Part shown: in pieces, positions 45,485 through 54,231 of the stretch
Layout: the number at the start of each line of letters is the position of its first letter
How positions within the stretch are numbered: the first letter of the stretch is position 1
Assembly: GCA_934668695.1 (NCBI GenBank)
Contig: CAKUOD010000011.1
Coordinates: 5,761-69,760, forward strand
From: an uncultured Collinsella sp.
GTDB lineage: Bacteria; Actinomycetota; Coriobacteriia; Coriobacteriales; Coriobacteriaceae
Direction: 5' to 3'
Length of the DNA stretch: 64,000 nt
The notes under the pieces: model-generated
Told to the model about the DNA's origin: nothing
Databases searched by the model: none
Seen by the model: only the letters and a program-made list of their open reading frames with translations
Position numbers and translations under genes: made by a program

Positions 45485-48250
45485 ATGGACCAAGACCGCC
45501 AAAACAGCCAACGCCGCGATGCGCAGAACACGGAGCGCGAGCAGGATTTTACGACCTACCGCACCGCCCAAAGCTCAAACGATATGGTGCCGACGGTTTT
45601 TCGCCGTGGCATCTACCGCACGATTCGCGGCAGCCTTAAGCGCTTCTTGTCAATCGTGATCATCACGGCGCTTGGCGTGAGCGTGATGTGCGGCCTTAAG
45701 GCGGGCTGCGAGGACCTGTGCGATTCGGTTGACGCTTACTTTGACCAGCAGAATGTTTATGACATCAACGTGCAGTCGACCTATGGTCTGACCGATGACG
45801 ATCTTGCTGCGATCCAAGAGGTCGATGGCGTCGAGACGGCCGAGGGCATCTATACCGAGACCGCCTATACCGCCGTGGGTACGACGCGCGAGCGTGTCGT
45901 CGTACAGAGCCTCTCCAAAGAGAATATTGACCAACCGGTGCTAGTACGCGGCGAGCTGCCCGAGACTTCGGGCGAAGTGGCAGTGACCTCACGTTTTTTG
46001 CAGGCTTCGGGCAAGAAAATCGGCGATACGGTGAGCTTTGCCGCCAATGACGCGAGCTCGTCCAACCAAAGTGCCAAGGATCAATTTGCCGCGGGCGATT
46101 ACACCATTACGGCTGAGGTCCTCGATCCCACTGATGTGAGCTCCGACTCGACGGTCAACGCCTTTCGCGCTGCTTCGACTGCGGACTACAAGTTCTACGT
46201 GAGCGAGGATGCCGCGACATCTTCTTCCTACTCCGCTGTCCACGTGGTCGTCGAGGGAGCCAAGAGCCTCAACTCCTATTCGGATGCCTACTCGGCAAAG
46301 ATCAATGAGGTCAAGGGCAATATCGAGAAGATCCGCGAGGAACGTGAGAAGGCGCGCGCTCAGGAGCTGACGGTCGACACACCGGCGAGCTTGGATGCGG
46401 CCGAGCGCCAGGCGAATATGGTCTTTGGGATCGAGCAGGACAACATCAATCGCATGGCCGAGGGCAGCGACGAGCGTGCGCAGGCGCAAGCCGACCTGGA
46501 CCAGCGCCGCGCCGCCGCCGACCAGCAGTTTGCCGATGCCCGCGCCGAGCTCTCTGACCTGGGCGAATGCACCTGGTACATCCAGGACCGCGGCAATATC
46601 GCAAGTTACTCGAGCGTCGAGAGCGATAGTTCTTCGATCGAGGCCATCGCCACGGTGTTCCCGTTCATCTTCTTTATCGTCGCCGTGCTTATCAGCCTCA
46701 CCACCGCCGCCCGCATGGTCGAGGAGGAGCGCACGCTTATTGGCCTGTACAAGGCGCTCGGTTATTCACGCGGGCGTATCCTGTCCAAATATGTGGACTA
46801 CTCGCTGTGGGCGTGTCTGATCGGTGGCGTGCTCGGCAATATCATTGGATTTGTGGGTCTGCCGCTGTTCCTGTTTACGGTGTTCGACGACATGTACTCG
46901 CTGCCCCAGATGCTACTTTCGTACGACATCGTGTCATCACTCGTGTCGGTAGCGCTGTTTGCCGTGGGCGTAGTGGGCGCCACGATTATCGCCTGCCGCC
47001 ACGAGATGGCCGAGACCCCAGCCTCGCTCATGCGCCCCAAGGCCCCGCGCGCCGGCTCGCGCATTCTGCTCGAGCGCATCGGCTTTATCTGGCACCGCAT
47101 GGGCTTTTTGAACAAGGTCGCTGCACGCAACCTGTTCCGCTACAAAAAGCGCGCCTTTATGACCATCTTTGGCATTGCGGGCTGCACGGCGCTTGTGATT
47201 TGCGGTATGGGTATCCGCGATACGTCGGTCGCGCTGTCGCCCAAGCAGTACGGGCACATCACGCGCTACGACTTGCTTGCGGTCGCCAACCCCGACGATT
47301 TTTCGCAGACGTGCGCGGCATTAGATGAACGCAGCGCGGCCAATGATTCCAACGTGACCGTGACCTCGACCCTGCCGATTATGACCGACAACGTCACCTT
47401 TACGTTTGGCGGTAAGAGCGAGACTGTGCAGCTGATCGTGGTGCCCGATGACCGCACGGGTGACTTGGGCGATTACGTGCGCCTGGAGGATGAGTCCAAA
47501 GAACCGCTCGCCCTGCGTGACGGGGATGTGTATTTGAGCAAGAGCTCTCAGCTGGTGCTGGGGATCAAGCCGGGCGACACGGCTCACGTCCAGGATTCGT
47601 CGCTCAATGTTGCCAAGGTCAAAGTCAGCGACATTTCGCTTAACTATCTGGGCAACACGCTTTACATGACGCAGGGCACCTATGAGCGCGCGTTCGGTCG
47701 AAGTGCGCGCCTCAACGGCATCCTTGCGCTGCTTAAGGGTTCGTCGGCCGATCAGATTGCGTTTACCAACCGTCTTAAGAGCGATGGTTGGATTACGCTG
47801 TCGAGTACCGCCGAGCATTGGGAAAACTATGAGGCAAACTTTACGATTATCAATTCGGTCGTGGTACTTGTGACCTTTATGGCAGCGTGTCTATCGTTTG
47901 TGGTGGTGTTTACGCTGTCTAATACGAATATCTCCGAGCGCGAACGCGAGCTGGCGACTATCAAGGTGCTGGGCTTCCGTCGTGGCGAGGTGCACCATTA
48001 CGTTAACAAGGAGACGTTGATTCTTACGGCGATCGGAGCCGCGCTGGGCGTACCGCTGGGCGGTGCGCTGGCCGAGAGCTTTACGTACATCTTGCAGATG
48101 CCGTCATTGTACTTTGACGTTGAGGTCGAGCCACTGAGCTACGTGCTGTCCGTTCTGCTGGCATTTGGCTTTACGTTTATCGTCAACCTCGCTACCAATC
48201 GCACCCTCAATAAGATCGACATGGTCGGCGCCCTCAAGAGCGCCGAGTAG
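45485..48250 (+). CDS. FtsX-type ABC permease with large extracytoplasmic domain
   Basis: 921 residues from ATG 45485; a GTG at 45473, overlapping the ATPase gene, is the alternative. Helix 1 lies near 45-65, followed by an extracytoplasmic domain to about residue 390 with a charged coiled-coil stretch (around 275-360, EKIREEREKARAQ and following). Then come two FtsX blocks of three helices (about 395-510 and 790-910). It pairs with the ATPase just upstream. Such complexes export antimicrobials or move cell-envelope lipids and peptides. A copy of the CCTGCC palindrome starts at the stop. Confidence 0.9.
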   Translation: MDQDRQNSQRRDAQNTEREQDFTTYRTAQSSNDMVPTVFRRGIYRTIRGSLKRFLSIVIITALGVSVMCGLKAGCEDLCDSVDAYFDQQNVYDINVQSTYGLTDDDLAAIQEVDGVETAEGIYTETAYTAVGTTRERVVVQSLSKENIDQPVLVRGELPETSGEVAVTSRFLQASGKKIGDTVSFAANDASSSNQSAKDQFAAGDYTITAEVLDPTDVSSDSTVNAFRAASTADYKFYVSEDAATSSSYSAVHVVVEGAKSLNSYSDAYSAKINEVKGNIEKIREEREKARAQELTVDTPASLDAAERQANMVFGIEQDNINRMAEGSDERAQAQADLDQRRAAADQQFADARAELSDLGECTWYIQDRGNIASYSSVESDSSSIEAIATVFPFIFFIVAVLISLTTAARMVEEERTLIGLYKALGYSRGRILSKYVDYSLWACLIGGVLGNIIGFVGLPLFLFTVFDDMYSLPQMLLSYDIVSSLVSVALFAVGVVGATIIACRHEMAETPASLMRPKAPRAGSRILLERIGFIWHRMGFLNKVAARNLFRYKKRAFMTIFGIAGCTALVICGMGIRDTSVALSPKQYGHITRYDLLAVANPDDFSQTCAALDERSAANDSNVTVTSTLPIMTDNVTFTFGGKSETVQLIVVPDDRTGDLGDYVRLEDESKEPLALRDGDVYLSKSSQLVLGIKPGDTAHVQDSSLNVAKVKVSDISLNYLGNTLYMTQGTYERAFGRSARLNGILALLKGSSADQIAFTNRLKSDGWITLSSTAEHWENYEANFTIINSVVVLVTFMAACLSFVVVFTLSNTNISERERELATIKVLGFRRGEVHHYVNKETLILTAIGAALGVPLGGALAESFTYILQMPSLYFDVEVEPLSYVLSVLLAFGFTFIVNLATNRTLNKIDMVGALKSAE

Positions 48251-48290
48251 CCTGCCAAAAAGGGACAGGTTAATTTTGGCAGGTTTTAAC
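48250..48290 (+). repeat. Dispersed CCTGCC palindrome, copy 5
   Basis: GCCTGCCAAAAAGGGACAGG then TTAATTTTGGCAGGTTTTAA. It abuts the stop codon of the FtsX permease gene. Confidence 0.8.
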
Positions 48291-48295
48291 TGCGC

Positions 48296-48329
48296 AAACG
48301 CCGAGCGGCCCACGGGCTGCCCGGCGTTT
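48296..48329. terminator. Hairpin between convergent FtsX and MerR genes
   Basis: AAACGCCG (48296-48303) pairs with CGGCGTTT (48322-48329), enclosing GCCC/GGGC. It probably serves both strands. Confidence 0.6.
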
Positions 48330-48330
48330 A

Positions 48331-48708
48331 TTACTTCGACAGCTTTTGCTCGCAGGCGTGGATGAGGTCGTCGTAGTGGGCGATTTTGTAGTTGAGGCGA
48401 TCGAGACCGGTCTGCATTTCGGCAATACGCTCGGTGACTTGGTCGCGCTGTTCTTCGAGAATGGCTCTACGCGCCGCCATGGTTTCGTCACCCTGTTCCA
48501 AGAGCTGCATATATTCGATGAGTGCTTCGATTGAGACGCTTGCGCCGCGCATACACTTGACAAACTTAATGCGCGCGCAGTCTTGCTCATCGTAGTCGCG
48601 AATGCCATTTTCGTTGCGGTGTACACGGGGCAGTAAGCCAATGCGCTCGTAATAGCGCAACGTATCGGCGGAAATGCCATACTCCTTTGAAACCTCGGCA
48701 ATCCTCAT
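48331..48708 (-). CDS. MerR-family regulator
   Basis: 125 residues from ATG 48708 after AAGGAGTGGGC. The N-terminal helix-turn-helix (MRIAEVSKEYGISADTLRYY, ERIGLLP) is followed by a wing and a dimerising coiled coil up to the end. There are cysteines in the middle (CMRGASVS) but no metal-binding cluster like MerR itself, so it belongs to the general YyaN/TipAN-like group sensing small molecules. It is convergent with the ABC exporter and may not regulate it. The target is unknown. Confidence 0.87.
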   Translation of the reverse strand: MRIAEVSKEYGISADTLRYYERIGLLPRVHRNENGIRDYDEQDCARIKFVKCMRGASVSIEALIEYMQLLEQGDETMAARRAILEEQRDQVTERIAEMQTGLDRLNYKIAHYDDLIHACEQKLSK

Positions 48709-48732
48709 GCCCACTCCTTGGATGTCTTGCTA

Positions 48733-48799
48733 AGTTGCGGTGGAATAGTTCCTAGATTCGGTCGTTTGGGCCTTAAATAGGAACTATATCACCGCAACT
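48733..48799. repeat. 67-bp palindromic repeat, copy 2
   Basis: AGTTGCGGTGGAATAGTTCC pairs with GGAACTATATCACCGCAACT (one mismatch), 67 bases in all. The middle differs from the other two copies. It lies between the MerR promoter and the end of the HTH membrane protein gene. Confidence 0.8.
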
Positions 48800-48844
48800 T
48801 AGGGGAGGGGCGTCGGCTGGGGCTTGCCGGCGGGACGGGGCGGG

Positions 48845-49765
48845 CTAGGCTTGCTTGCGGTGCTTCCATTGTTTGCGGCACCAGCGCATGAGCGCCTTTA
48901 CGATGGGAATCGTGATGAGGATGATCCATGCAGGATGGGGCTGTCCCAGGCAGAGCCACATGTAGAGGAACCAGGCAATAGCAGCCGCCGGGTAGACACT
49001 GCCGATGAGCTTAGACAGGCGGCGTCGGTCGATAAAGTCGCCAATTGCGTAGTAGACGGGAATCAAAAAGACGAGAAAGAGTCCCATACCCCACGTGCCG
49101 TAAGCAATGCCAAGCGCCAGATAGGCGAGGGCGACAATCGCGGGGAAGGGAAACTTGTTCCATGCACGTCCAAGCTTGGTGTGGAAGTGCTTGCCATGAT
49201 GGTCGAGCTTGTCGTGCGCTTCCTTCCAACTGGAAAACGTCTCGCCGTCGATGGTAACGGTGCCGTCGGCATTGGTGTGCACGCTATGCCCGTCGTCCTC
49301 AAGCGTATCGACGTGTACGCCGCCCGGCCCCACATGGACTTCTTCGCCCTTGCGGTCGTTGGTTACGTGGATTCCATTCCAGCCCACGTGAACCTCCTCG
49401 CCTTTATCGGGATCAATAACGTGGATACCGCGCGCGAGGGAAATGTCGACGAGTGGCTTGTCGCTGCGACTGGTGTTGTCGGCAGAATCCTCATCCTCTT
49501 CGGCCTCATCCGACGCCTCGGCTCCGGCATCGCTGTCCTCAGAGCAGTCAGCGTCATCTACTGCCTCCCCATACAACAGCTCATCCAGCGACACGCCATA
49601 CAGTGCAGCGAGTGCAATGAGGTTATCGGTATCGGGCGAGGATTCGCTGCGCTCCCATTTGCTGACAGCCTGGCGACTCACGCCCAGTTGGGCGGCAAGC
49701 GCTTCCTGAGAAATCCCGGCAGCCTTGCGGCGATCGACGAGGCGTTGTGCCATCGCAAGATCCAT
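48845..49765 (-). CDS. HTH (XRE) membrane protein
   Basis: 306 residues from ATG 49765 after AAAGGAACCACC. Residues 8-62 form a Cro/C1-type helix-turn-helix (ISQEALAAQLGVSRQAVSKW). An acidic linker follows (SEDSDAGAEASDEAEEDEDS), then a region of repeated turns with the sequence GEEVHVGWNGIHV, GEEVHVGPGGVHV, which looks like a beta-strand repeat. The last 110 residues hold about four membrane helices. This combination is seen in Firmicutes and Actinobacteria envelope regulators; the beta-repeat part is unusual. Function unknown. Confidence 0.82.
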   Translation of the reverse strand: MDLAMAQRLVDRRKAAGISQEALAAQLGVSRQAVSKWERSESSPDTDNLIALAALYGVSLDELLYGEAVDDADCSEDSDAGAEASDEAEEDEDSADNTSRSDKPLVDISLARGIHVIDPDKGEEVHVGWNGIHVTNDRKGEEVHVGPGGVHVDTLEDDGHSVHTNADGTVTIDGETFSSWKEAHDKLDHHGKHFHTKLGRAWNKFPFPAIVALAYLALGIAYGTWGMGLFLVFLIPVYYAIGDFIDRRRLSKLIGSVYPAAAIAWFLYMWLCLGQPHPAWIILITIPIVKALMRWCRKQWKHRKQA

Positions 49766-50014
49766 GGTGGTTCCTTTCGTGAGGTGACCGTAATCGAATG
49801 AGCCGAGTATGCCGAGAACAGCCGGTAGCGACCACCATTTCTAGTTAGAATCTGCCTCAACCCTACCGCAACTAACAGTAGCAACCCCCAACGACCAGCC
49901 ATTTCGTGACAAATGTCAGTGCTCACAACAGCCAGGAGCCCCTATCATTCCAAAATATCAGACCAGGCACCCGCAGCAAGAAGACGAATAGCCTCGGCCT
50001 CCCCAGTTACCGCA

Positions 50015-50135
50015 GGAGACCCCAGGGCTTACCTCCCAAATCTTTCCGCAGGACGGAAGGACCCCGCCGCGCGAAGCGCACGGCGGGGTCCTGACATGTC
50101 CGAGGACGATTTGGGAGGTAAGCCCTGGGGTCTCC
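50015..50135 (-). repeat. Structured hairpin element, class A copy 4
   Basis: It lies 24 bases past the pfkA stop. The outer stem is 27 bp and perfect (50015-50041 with 50109-50135). On the minus strand, internal strands are CGTCCTC-GGAC-ATGTC and TCC-GTCC-TGCGGAAAG. The inner stem AGGACCCCGCCG/CGGCGGGGTCCT is 12 bp. The gap 49766-50014 has nothing else I can support. Confidence 0.85.
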
Positions 50136-50158
50136 GATGGGAGCAGTTCCAGCCGAGG

Positions 50159-51238
50159 CTATTCGTCGCCGAAGCTGATGCCCAACGCCTTGGCCTCGCG
50201 CACCAGGTCGCTCTGGGGGTCGACATACTTGAGCTTGCCGGCGACCTCCTCGAGCGGCATGTGGCACATCTTGCCGTCACGCAGGGCGATCATGTAGCCA
50301 AACTCGCCACGCAGGCAGCCGAGTGCCGCCTCGACGCCGCACTGGGTCGCAAAGATACGGTCCTGGGCATCGGGCTGGCCGCCGCGCTGCGTGTGACCGG
50401 GGATGGCGACGCGGGTCTCGCGGCCGGTCTTAGCCTCGATCTCCTTGGCGATGTCGTAGACAATCGACGGGCTCGTGCGCTCGGCGAGCTTCTTCTTGTA
50501 CTCCTTCTTGGGCAGCGCCGCGTCCTCCTTGGAAATGGCGCCCTCGGCGACTGCCACGATGGTAAAGCGGCTGCCGGTTTCCATGCGATGCTCGATGGTC
50601 TTGATGACGTTGTCCATGTCGTAAGGGATCTCGGGGATCAGGATGACGTCCGCACCGCCCGCAACGCCGGCGTACAGCGGAATCCAACCGACCTTGTGGC
50701 CCATGATCTCGATGACGAACACGCGGCCGTGGCTCGAGGCGGTGGTGTGGATGTCGTCGATGCACTTGGTGGCGACGTCGATGGCGCTCGTAAAGCCAAA
50801 CGTCATCTCGGTGCCCCAGGTGTCGTTATCGATGGTCTTGGGCAGGGCGATAACGTTGAGGCCCTCCTCGCGCAGGCGGTTGGCGGTCTTGGTGGAGCCG
50901 TTGCCGCCCAGCATAAACAGGCAGTCGAGCTGCAGCTTGTGATAGGTGTGGACCATCGCAGGTACCTTCTCGACGCCGTCGGCCTCGGGAATGTCCAGAC
51001 GTTTGAACGGCGTGCGGCTCGTGCCCAGAATGGTGCCGCCGCGGGTGAGGATACCGCTAAAATCGGCGGGCGTCATGACGCGGAACCTGCTGTAGATAAG
51101 GCCCTGGTAGCCGTCCTCGAAACCGTAGATCTCGATAGGCTCTGCACTATTGGTCATGAGCGTTTTGACAATGCCGCGCATGGTGGCGTTGAGCGCTTGG
51201 CAGTCGCCGCCACTGGTAAGAAGACCGATCCTAAGCAT
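50159..51238 (-). CDS. pfkA: 6-phosphofructokinase
   Basis: 359 residues from ATG 51238. It phosphorylates fructose 6-phosphate in glycolysis. Motifs: TSGGDCQALN near the start, GGNGSTKT (residues 111-118), catalytic PKTIDNDTWGTEMTFGF, and IPGHTQRGG. The residue equivalent to E. coli Gly104 is Gly114, which favours ATP over pyrophosphate; the neighbour usually Asp is Asn113, which is unusual. Length is longer than E. coli PfkA (320), typical of actinobacterial mixed-group enzymes. Minus-strand single gene, closed by a class A hairpin. Confidence 0.92.
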   Translation of the reverse strand: MLRIGLLTSGGDCQALNATMRGIVKTLMTNSAEPIEIYGFEDGYQGLIYSRFRVMTPADFSGILTRGGTILGTSRTPFKRLDIPEADGVEKVPAMVHTYHKLQLDCLFMLGGNGSTKTANRLREEGLNVIALPKTIDNDTWGTEMTFGFTSAIDVATKCIDDIHTTASSHGRVFVIEIMGHKVGWIPLYAGVAGGADVILIPEIPYDMDNVIKTIEHRMETGSRFTIVAVAEGAISKEDAALPKKEYKKKLAERTSPSIVYDIAKEIEAKTGRETRVAIPGHTQRGGQPDAQDRIFATQCGVEAALGCLRGEFGYMIALRDGKMCHMPLEEVAGKLKYVDPQSDLVREAKALGISFGDE

Positions 51239-51275
51239 GATGAATCCTTCCGGGCAAGTTATAACATGCGCTTAA

Positions 51276-51311
51276 GTTTACCCCCGCACACTACTGATAC
51301 GGGGGTAAAAC
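51276..51311. terminator. Hairpin upstream of pfkA
   Basis: GTTTTACCCCCG pairs with CGGGGGTAAAC when read on the minus strand. It probably ends the Ntn-hydrolase transcript and lies in the pfkA promoter region. Confidence 0.65.
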
Positions 51312-51378
51312 GTGTTAGCTCAAGCGTATAGAAATGTAAACAACGTCAGGCGAGCGTAAGGTCGACGGGCCTGGCTCC

Positions 51379-52470
51379 TTACAGTGCAAAGGCGTCGATG
51401 TCGCCCCAGTGGCGGCGCAGCGTGATGGCGGCAGCGGGCTCGGTGTTGTCGAAGACGACCGACCACTGCGTGTTGCTGGTGATGTCTTCCGGATTGGGCT
51501 CTTGCGCCGCAGCGCGTAGGGCCTTCCAAGCGACTGCCTCGTCTTGGGCGCCGGCATGGGCGTCGAGGACATCGGCGATGGCGATGGCGCGCTCCTTGCC
51601 GTGGCCCAGCTCACCGTTCTTTTGGTTGGGCAGCACCTCGTCACCATAGCAGGTGTAGAAGTTCGTGACCTGGCGTACGGGCGTCGCCTTGTATGCACGG
51701 TCGGGATCGCGCGGATCCCACTCCACCACCCGCGCGTCACCGGCGGCGTCGTTGATAAAGAAGTGATAGTCGCGTCCGGCCATGGCGTGCATGTCGTAGG
51801 CCGAAAGCAAGTCGACGGCCTCCTGCGTGGTGGCCGCGCGGTCGAGCACCAGGCGGATGGCGAGCGAGGTATTGATGACGGGGCGTTGCGTGTCCTGGTC
51901 ACAGGGCTTGGAATCCAGGGTGAGCACGGCAATGGACACGCCGCATTCGTTGACGCCGTCGAGCTGGGCAAACGGGCCCATCAACGCTGCGGCGCGTTCG
52001 GCGACGGAGCCAAGTGGAGTGTTGGCGCCCAGGTTATTGAGGGCCGCAAAGCCGATGGAGGCATAGCCGTCGCGCGGGTGGTTGCGCACCAACAGCGCCG
52101 AGGTGTCGTCCTTAAAGTCGTAATTGCGACCGGTGCGCACGCGTCCTTCGGCATCGACAGCGGCAAAGGCGCTGCAGGCAAACTGGGGCGCCTGAACATG
52201 CGCCGGCACACCAGGCAGTACCTGCGCGACGACGGCGTCGATATAGGCTTGGTCGTCACGCACATCGGCGGCGATGATGCGGTCGAGATCGTAGCCGTAG
52301 GCGATGTCGATCGCGTATAGGTCATAGCCATCCGCATAATCGGTTAGACGCTTGAGCAATGCGGCGGACTTAATTTGCTTGCGGTAAACGATACCGGTGG
52401 CAGCGGCAAGGCCGACGGCAGCCCCGGCAATGCCGCAAACAGCGGCGGTAACAATACTACGTGGCTTCAT
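51379..52470 (-). CDS. Membrane-anchored Ntn-hydrolase (C45/choloylglycine-hydrolase-like)
   Basis: 363 residues. Residues 8-28 are a hydrophobic signal or anchor. The Ntn nucleophile is probably Cys99 in PQFACSAFAAVD, followed by the RTGRNYDFKDD motif (Arg and Asp near the active site), and QLDGVNECGVSIAV with the usual Asn. The family hydrolyses linear amides such as bile-salt conjugates, penicillin V or acyl-homoserine lactones after cutting off the sequence before Cys. Here about 98 residues would be removed or the Cys acts otherwise. Bile salt hydrolysis is possible in a gut bacterium, but this is not a typical BSH. Confidence 0.75.
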   Translation of the reverse strand: MKPRSIVTAAVCGIAGAAVGLAAATGIVYRKQIKSAALLKRLTDYADGYDLYAIDIAYGYDLDRIIAADVRDDQAYIDAVVAQVLPGVPAHVQAPQFACSAFAAVDAEGRVRTGRNYDFKDDTSALLVRNHPRDGYASIGFAALNNLGANTPLGSVAERAAALMGPFAQLDGVNECGVSIAVLTLDSKPCDQDTQRPVINTSLAIRLVLDRAATTQEAVDLLSAYDMHAMAGRDYHFFINDAAGDARVVEWDPRDPDRAYKATPVRQVTNFYTCYGDEVLPNQKNGELGHGKERAIAIADVLDAHAGAQDEAVAWKALRAAAQEPNPEDITSNTQWSVVFDNTEPAAAITLRRHWGDIDAFAL

Positions 52471-52631
52471 AGCGGCTCCTCTCGTCCTGTTGTTGCAATT
52501 GTCGCAAAAGGTGTGCGGGCGCAGCGGTTCAACTTGGTGAGCGGCACGGGATTAACCATGGAATGAAAGGCATGGCACCGGCGCGGCGGGGTATGCTGGA
52601 GAGGACCAGCAACCCAGCGAAAGGGGAGAGC

Positions 52632-54017
52632 ATGACGGATCAGGAAACGCCCGAGCGCGCGCACGTGACGGCCGACGATATCGAGGCGGCCAACGACCTT
52701 ATCGACTTTATCGAGGCATGCCCCAGCATGTTCCATACGGCGGCGACCATTATGGCCGAGCTCGACGAGGCGGGCTTTACCTACCTGCCCGAGAACGCGG
52801 CGTGGGATATCGAGCCGGGCGGTCGCTACTACACGCAGCGCAACACCTCGAGCGTTGTTGCCTTTAAGGTGGGCGAGGACTTGGCCGCGACGTGGGGCGA
52901 GGACGGCGTTGCCGGCGACTACCATTTTCAGCTCACGGCATCGCACAGCGACTCGCCGACGTTTAAGGTCAAGGCCGTGCCCGAGCTCGACGGCGCGGGC
53001 GAGACGCTGCGCCTGAACACCGAGGCCTACGGCGGCATGATCGACTACACCTGGTTCGACCGTCCGCTGGCACTCGCGGGCCGCGTGTTGGTACGCGAAG
53101 GCGACCGTATTGAGAGCCGCCTGCTTGCCACCGAGCGCGAGGTCGCTATTATCCCGAGCCTTGCCATCCATATGAACCGCGGCGTTAACGAGGGCTTTGC
53201 TCCCAACCGAGCCGTCGACCTGTGCCCGCTCATTAGCGCCGGCGAGCTTAAGCAGGGTGACTTCGATGCCCTGATCGCTGACGAACTGGACGTTGAGCCC
53301 GAGCAGATCCTGGGTCGCGACCTGTTCCTGGTCAATCGTCAGGACGCACGCATCTGGGGCTGGGCCGACGAGTTTATCTCGACGCCCAAACTCGACGACC
53401 TGGCCTGCGCCTACACCTCGCTGCAGGCATTTTTGGGTGCCGAGAATGCGCATGACGTTTCGGTCTTTTGCTGCTTCGATAACGAGGAGGTTGGCTCCGA
53501 GACCAAGCAGGGCGCCATGTCGACGTTCTTGGCCGACGCGCTGCGCCGCATCAACGGGTCGCTGGGCTTTGACGACGAGTCGTACCACCGTGCGCTTGCC
53601 GCCTCGATGCTCGTGAGCTGCGACAATGCACATGCCGTGCACCCCAACCACGCCGAGAAGTGCGATGCCCGCAACCAGGTTGTGCTCAACGGCGGCATCG
53701 TCATCAAGGAAGCTGCCAACCAGCACTACTGCACCGATGCCTTTAGCCGCGCGGTGTTCCAGGCTATTTGCGATGACGCCGACGTGCCTACGCAGGCCTT
53801 CGCCAACAAGAGCGATATGGCCGGCGGTTCTACCCTGGGCAATCTGTCCAATATGCAGGCGAGCATGCATGCCGTGGACGTGGGCCTGCCGCAGCTGGCC
53901 ATGCACTCGAGCTACGAGACCGGCGGCGTGCGCGACGTGATGTACGCCATCCGCGCTCTCACCGCCTTCTACGAGCGAAACCTAACCATCAACGGCGCCG
54001 AAAGTGTAGAGCTCTAA
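52632..54017 (+). CDS. M18-family aminopeptidase (aspartyl aminopeptidase type)
   Basis: 461 residues from ATG 52632 after AAAGGGGAG; an in-frame ATG at 52563 is unlikely. It removes N-terminal acidic or neutral residues from peptides with two metal ions. Motifs: TASHSDSPTFKVK (first metal His), DDLACAYTSLQA, CCFDNEEVGSETKQGA with the catalytic Glu pair, and HSSYETGGVRDVMY at the end with the last metal His. It is a cytoplasmic peptidase, dodecameric in known members. Divergent from the Ntn-hydrolase gene. Confidence 0.92.
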   Translation: MTDQETPERAHVTADDIEAANDLIDFIEACPSMFHTAATIMAELDEAGFTYLPENAAWDIEPGGRYYTQRNTSSVVAFKVGEDLAATWGEDGVAGDYHFQLTASHSDSPTFKVKAVPELDGAGETLRLNTEAYGGMIDYTWFDRPLALAGRVLVREGDRIESRLLATEREVAIIPSLAIHMNRGVNEGFAPNRAVDLCPLISAGELKQGDFDALIADELDVEPEQILGRDLFLVNRQDARIWGWADEFISTPKLDDLACAYTSLQAFLGAENAHDVSVFCCFDNEEVGSETKQGAMSTFLADALRRINGSLGFDDESYHRALAASMLVSCDNAHAVHPNHAEKCDARNQVVLNGGIVIKEAANQHYCTDAFSRAVFQAICDDADVPTQAFANKSDMAGGSTLGNLSNMQASMHAVDVGLPQLAMHSSYETGGVRDVMYAIRALTAFYERNLTINGAESVEL

Positions 54018-54064
54018 AACCTGCCAAAAAGGGATGTTAATTTTGACAGGTTTTATCTGGGCAG
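54016..54064 (+). repeat. Dispersed CCTGCC palindrome, copy 6
   Basis: AAAACCTGCCAAAAAGGG then ATGTTAATTTTGACAGG and TTTTATCTGGGC. It starts within the stop codon of the aminopeptidase gene and lacks the internal ACAGG. Confidence 0.75.
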
Positions 54065-54102
54065 ATGCAAAGGGTGAAACCGAACAAGATCGGTGATACG
54101 TG

Positions 54103-54137
54103 GCCGCCGAGGTGCAGTATGCCTCGGCGGCTTTTTG
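54103..54137 (+). terminator. Terminator after M18 aminopeptidase
   Basis: GCCGCCGAGG (54103-54112) pairs with CCTCGGCGGC (54122-54131), followed by TTTTT. Confidence 0.85.
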
Positions 54138-54168
54138 TGTACAGAGTACGGCTAATACTTATAAGTGC

Positions 54169-54198
54169 TTTACATGCTTTACGTATCTACCATAGTAT
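54169..54198 (+). promoter_or_regulatory. Promoter of the toxin-antitoxin pair
   Basis: TTTACA (54169-54174), 18-base spacer, TAGTAT (54193-54198). GCTTTACATGCTTTAC is a direct repeat over the -35 and CATAGTATTTTATGATAG a dyad over the -10, both fit for binding of the antitoxin. Confidence 0.5.
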
Positions 54199-54231
54199 TT
54201 TATGATAGTTTTGAAGTACTAAGGAGGGGTT

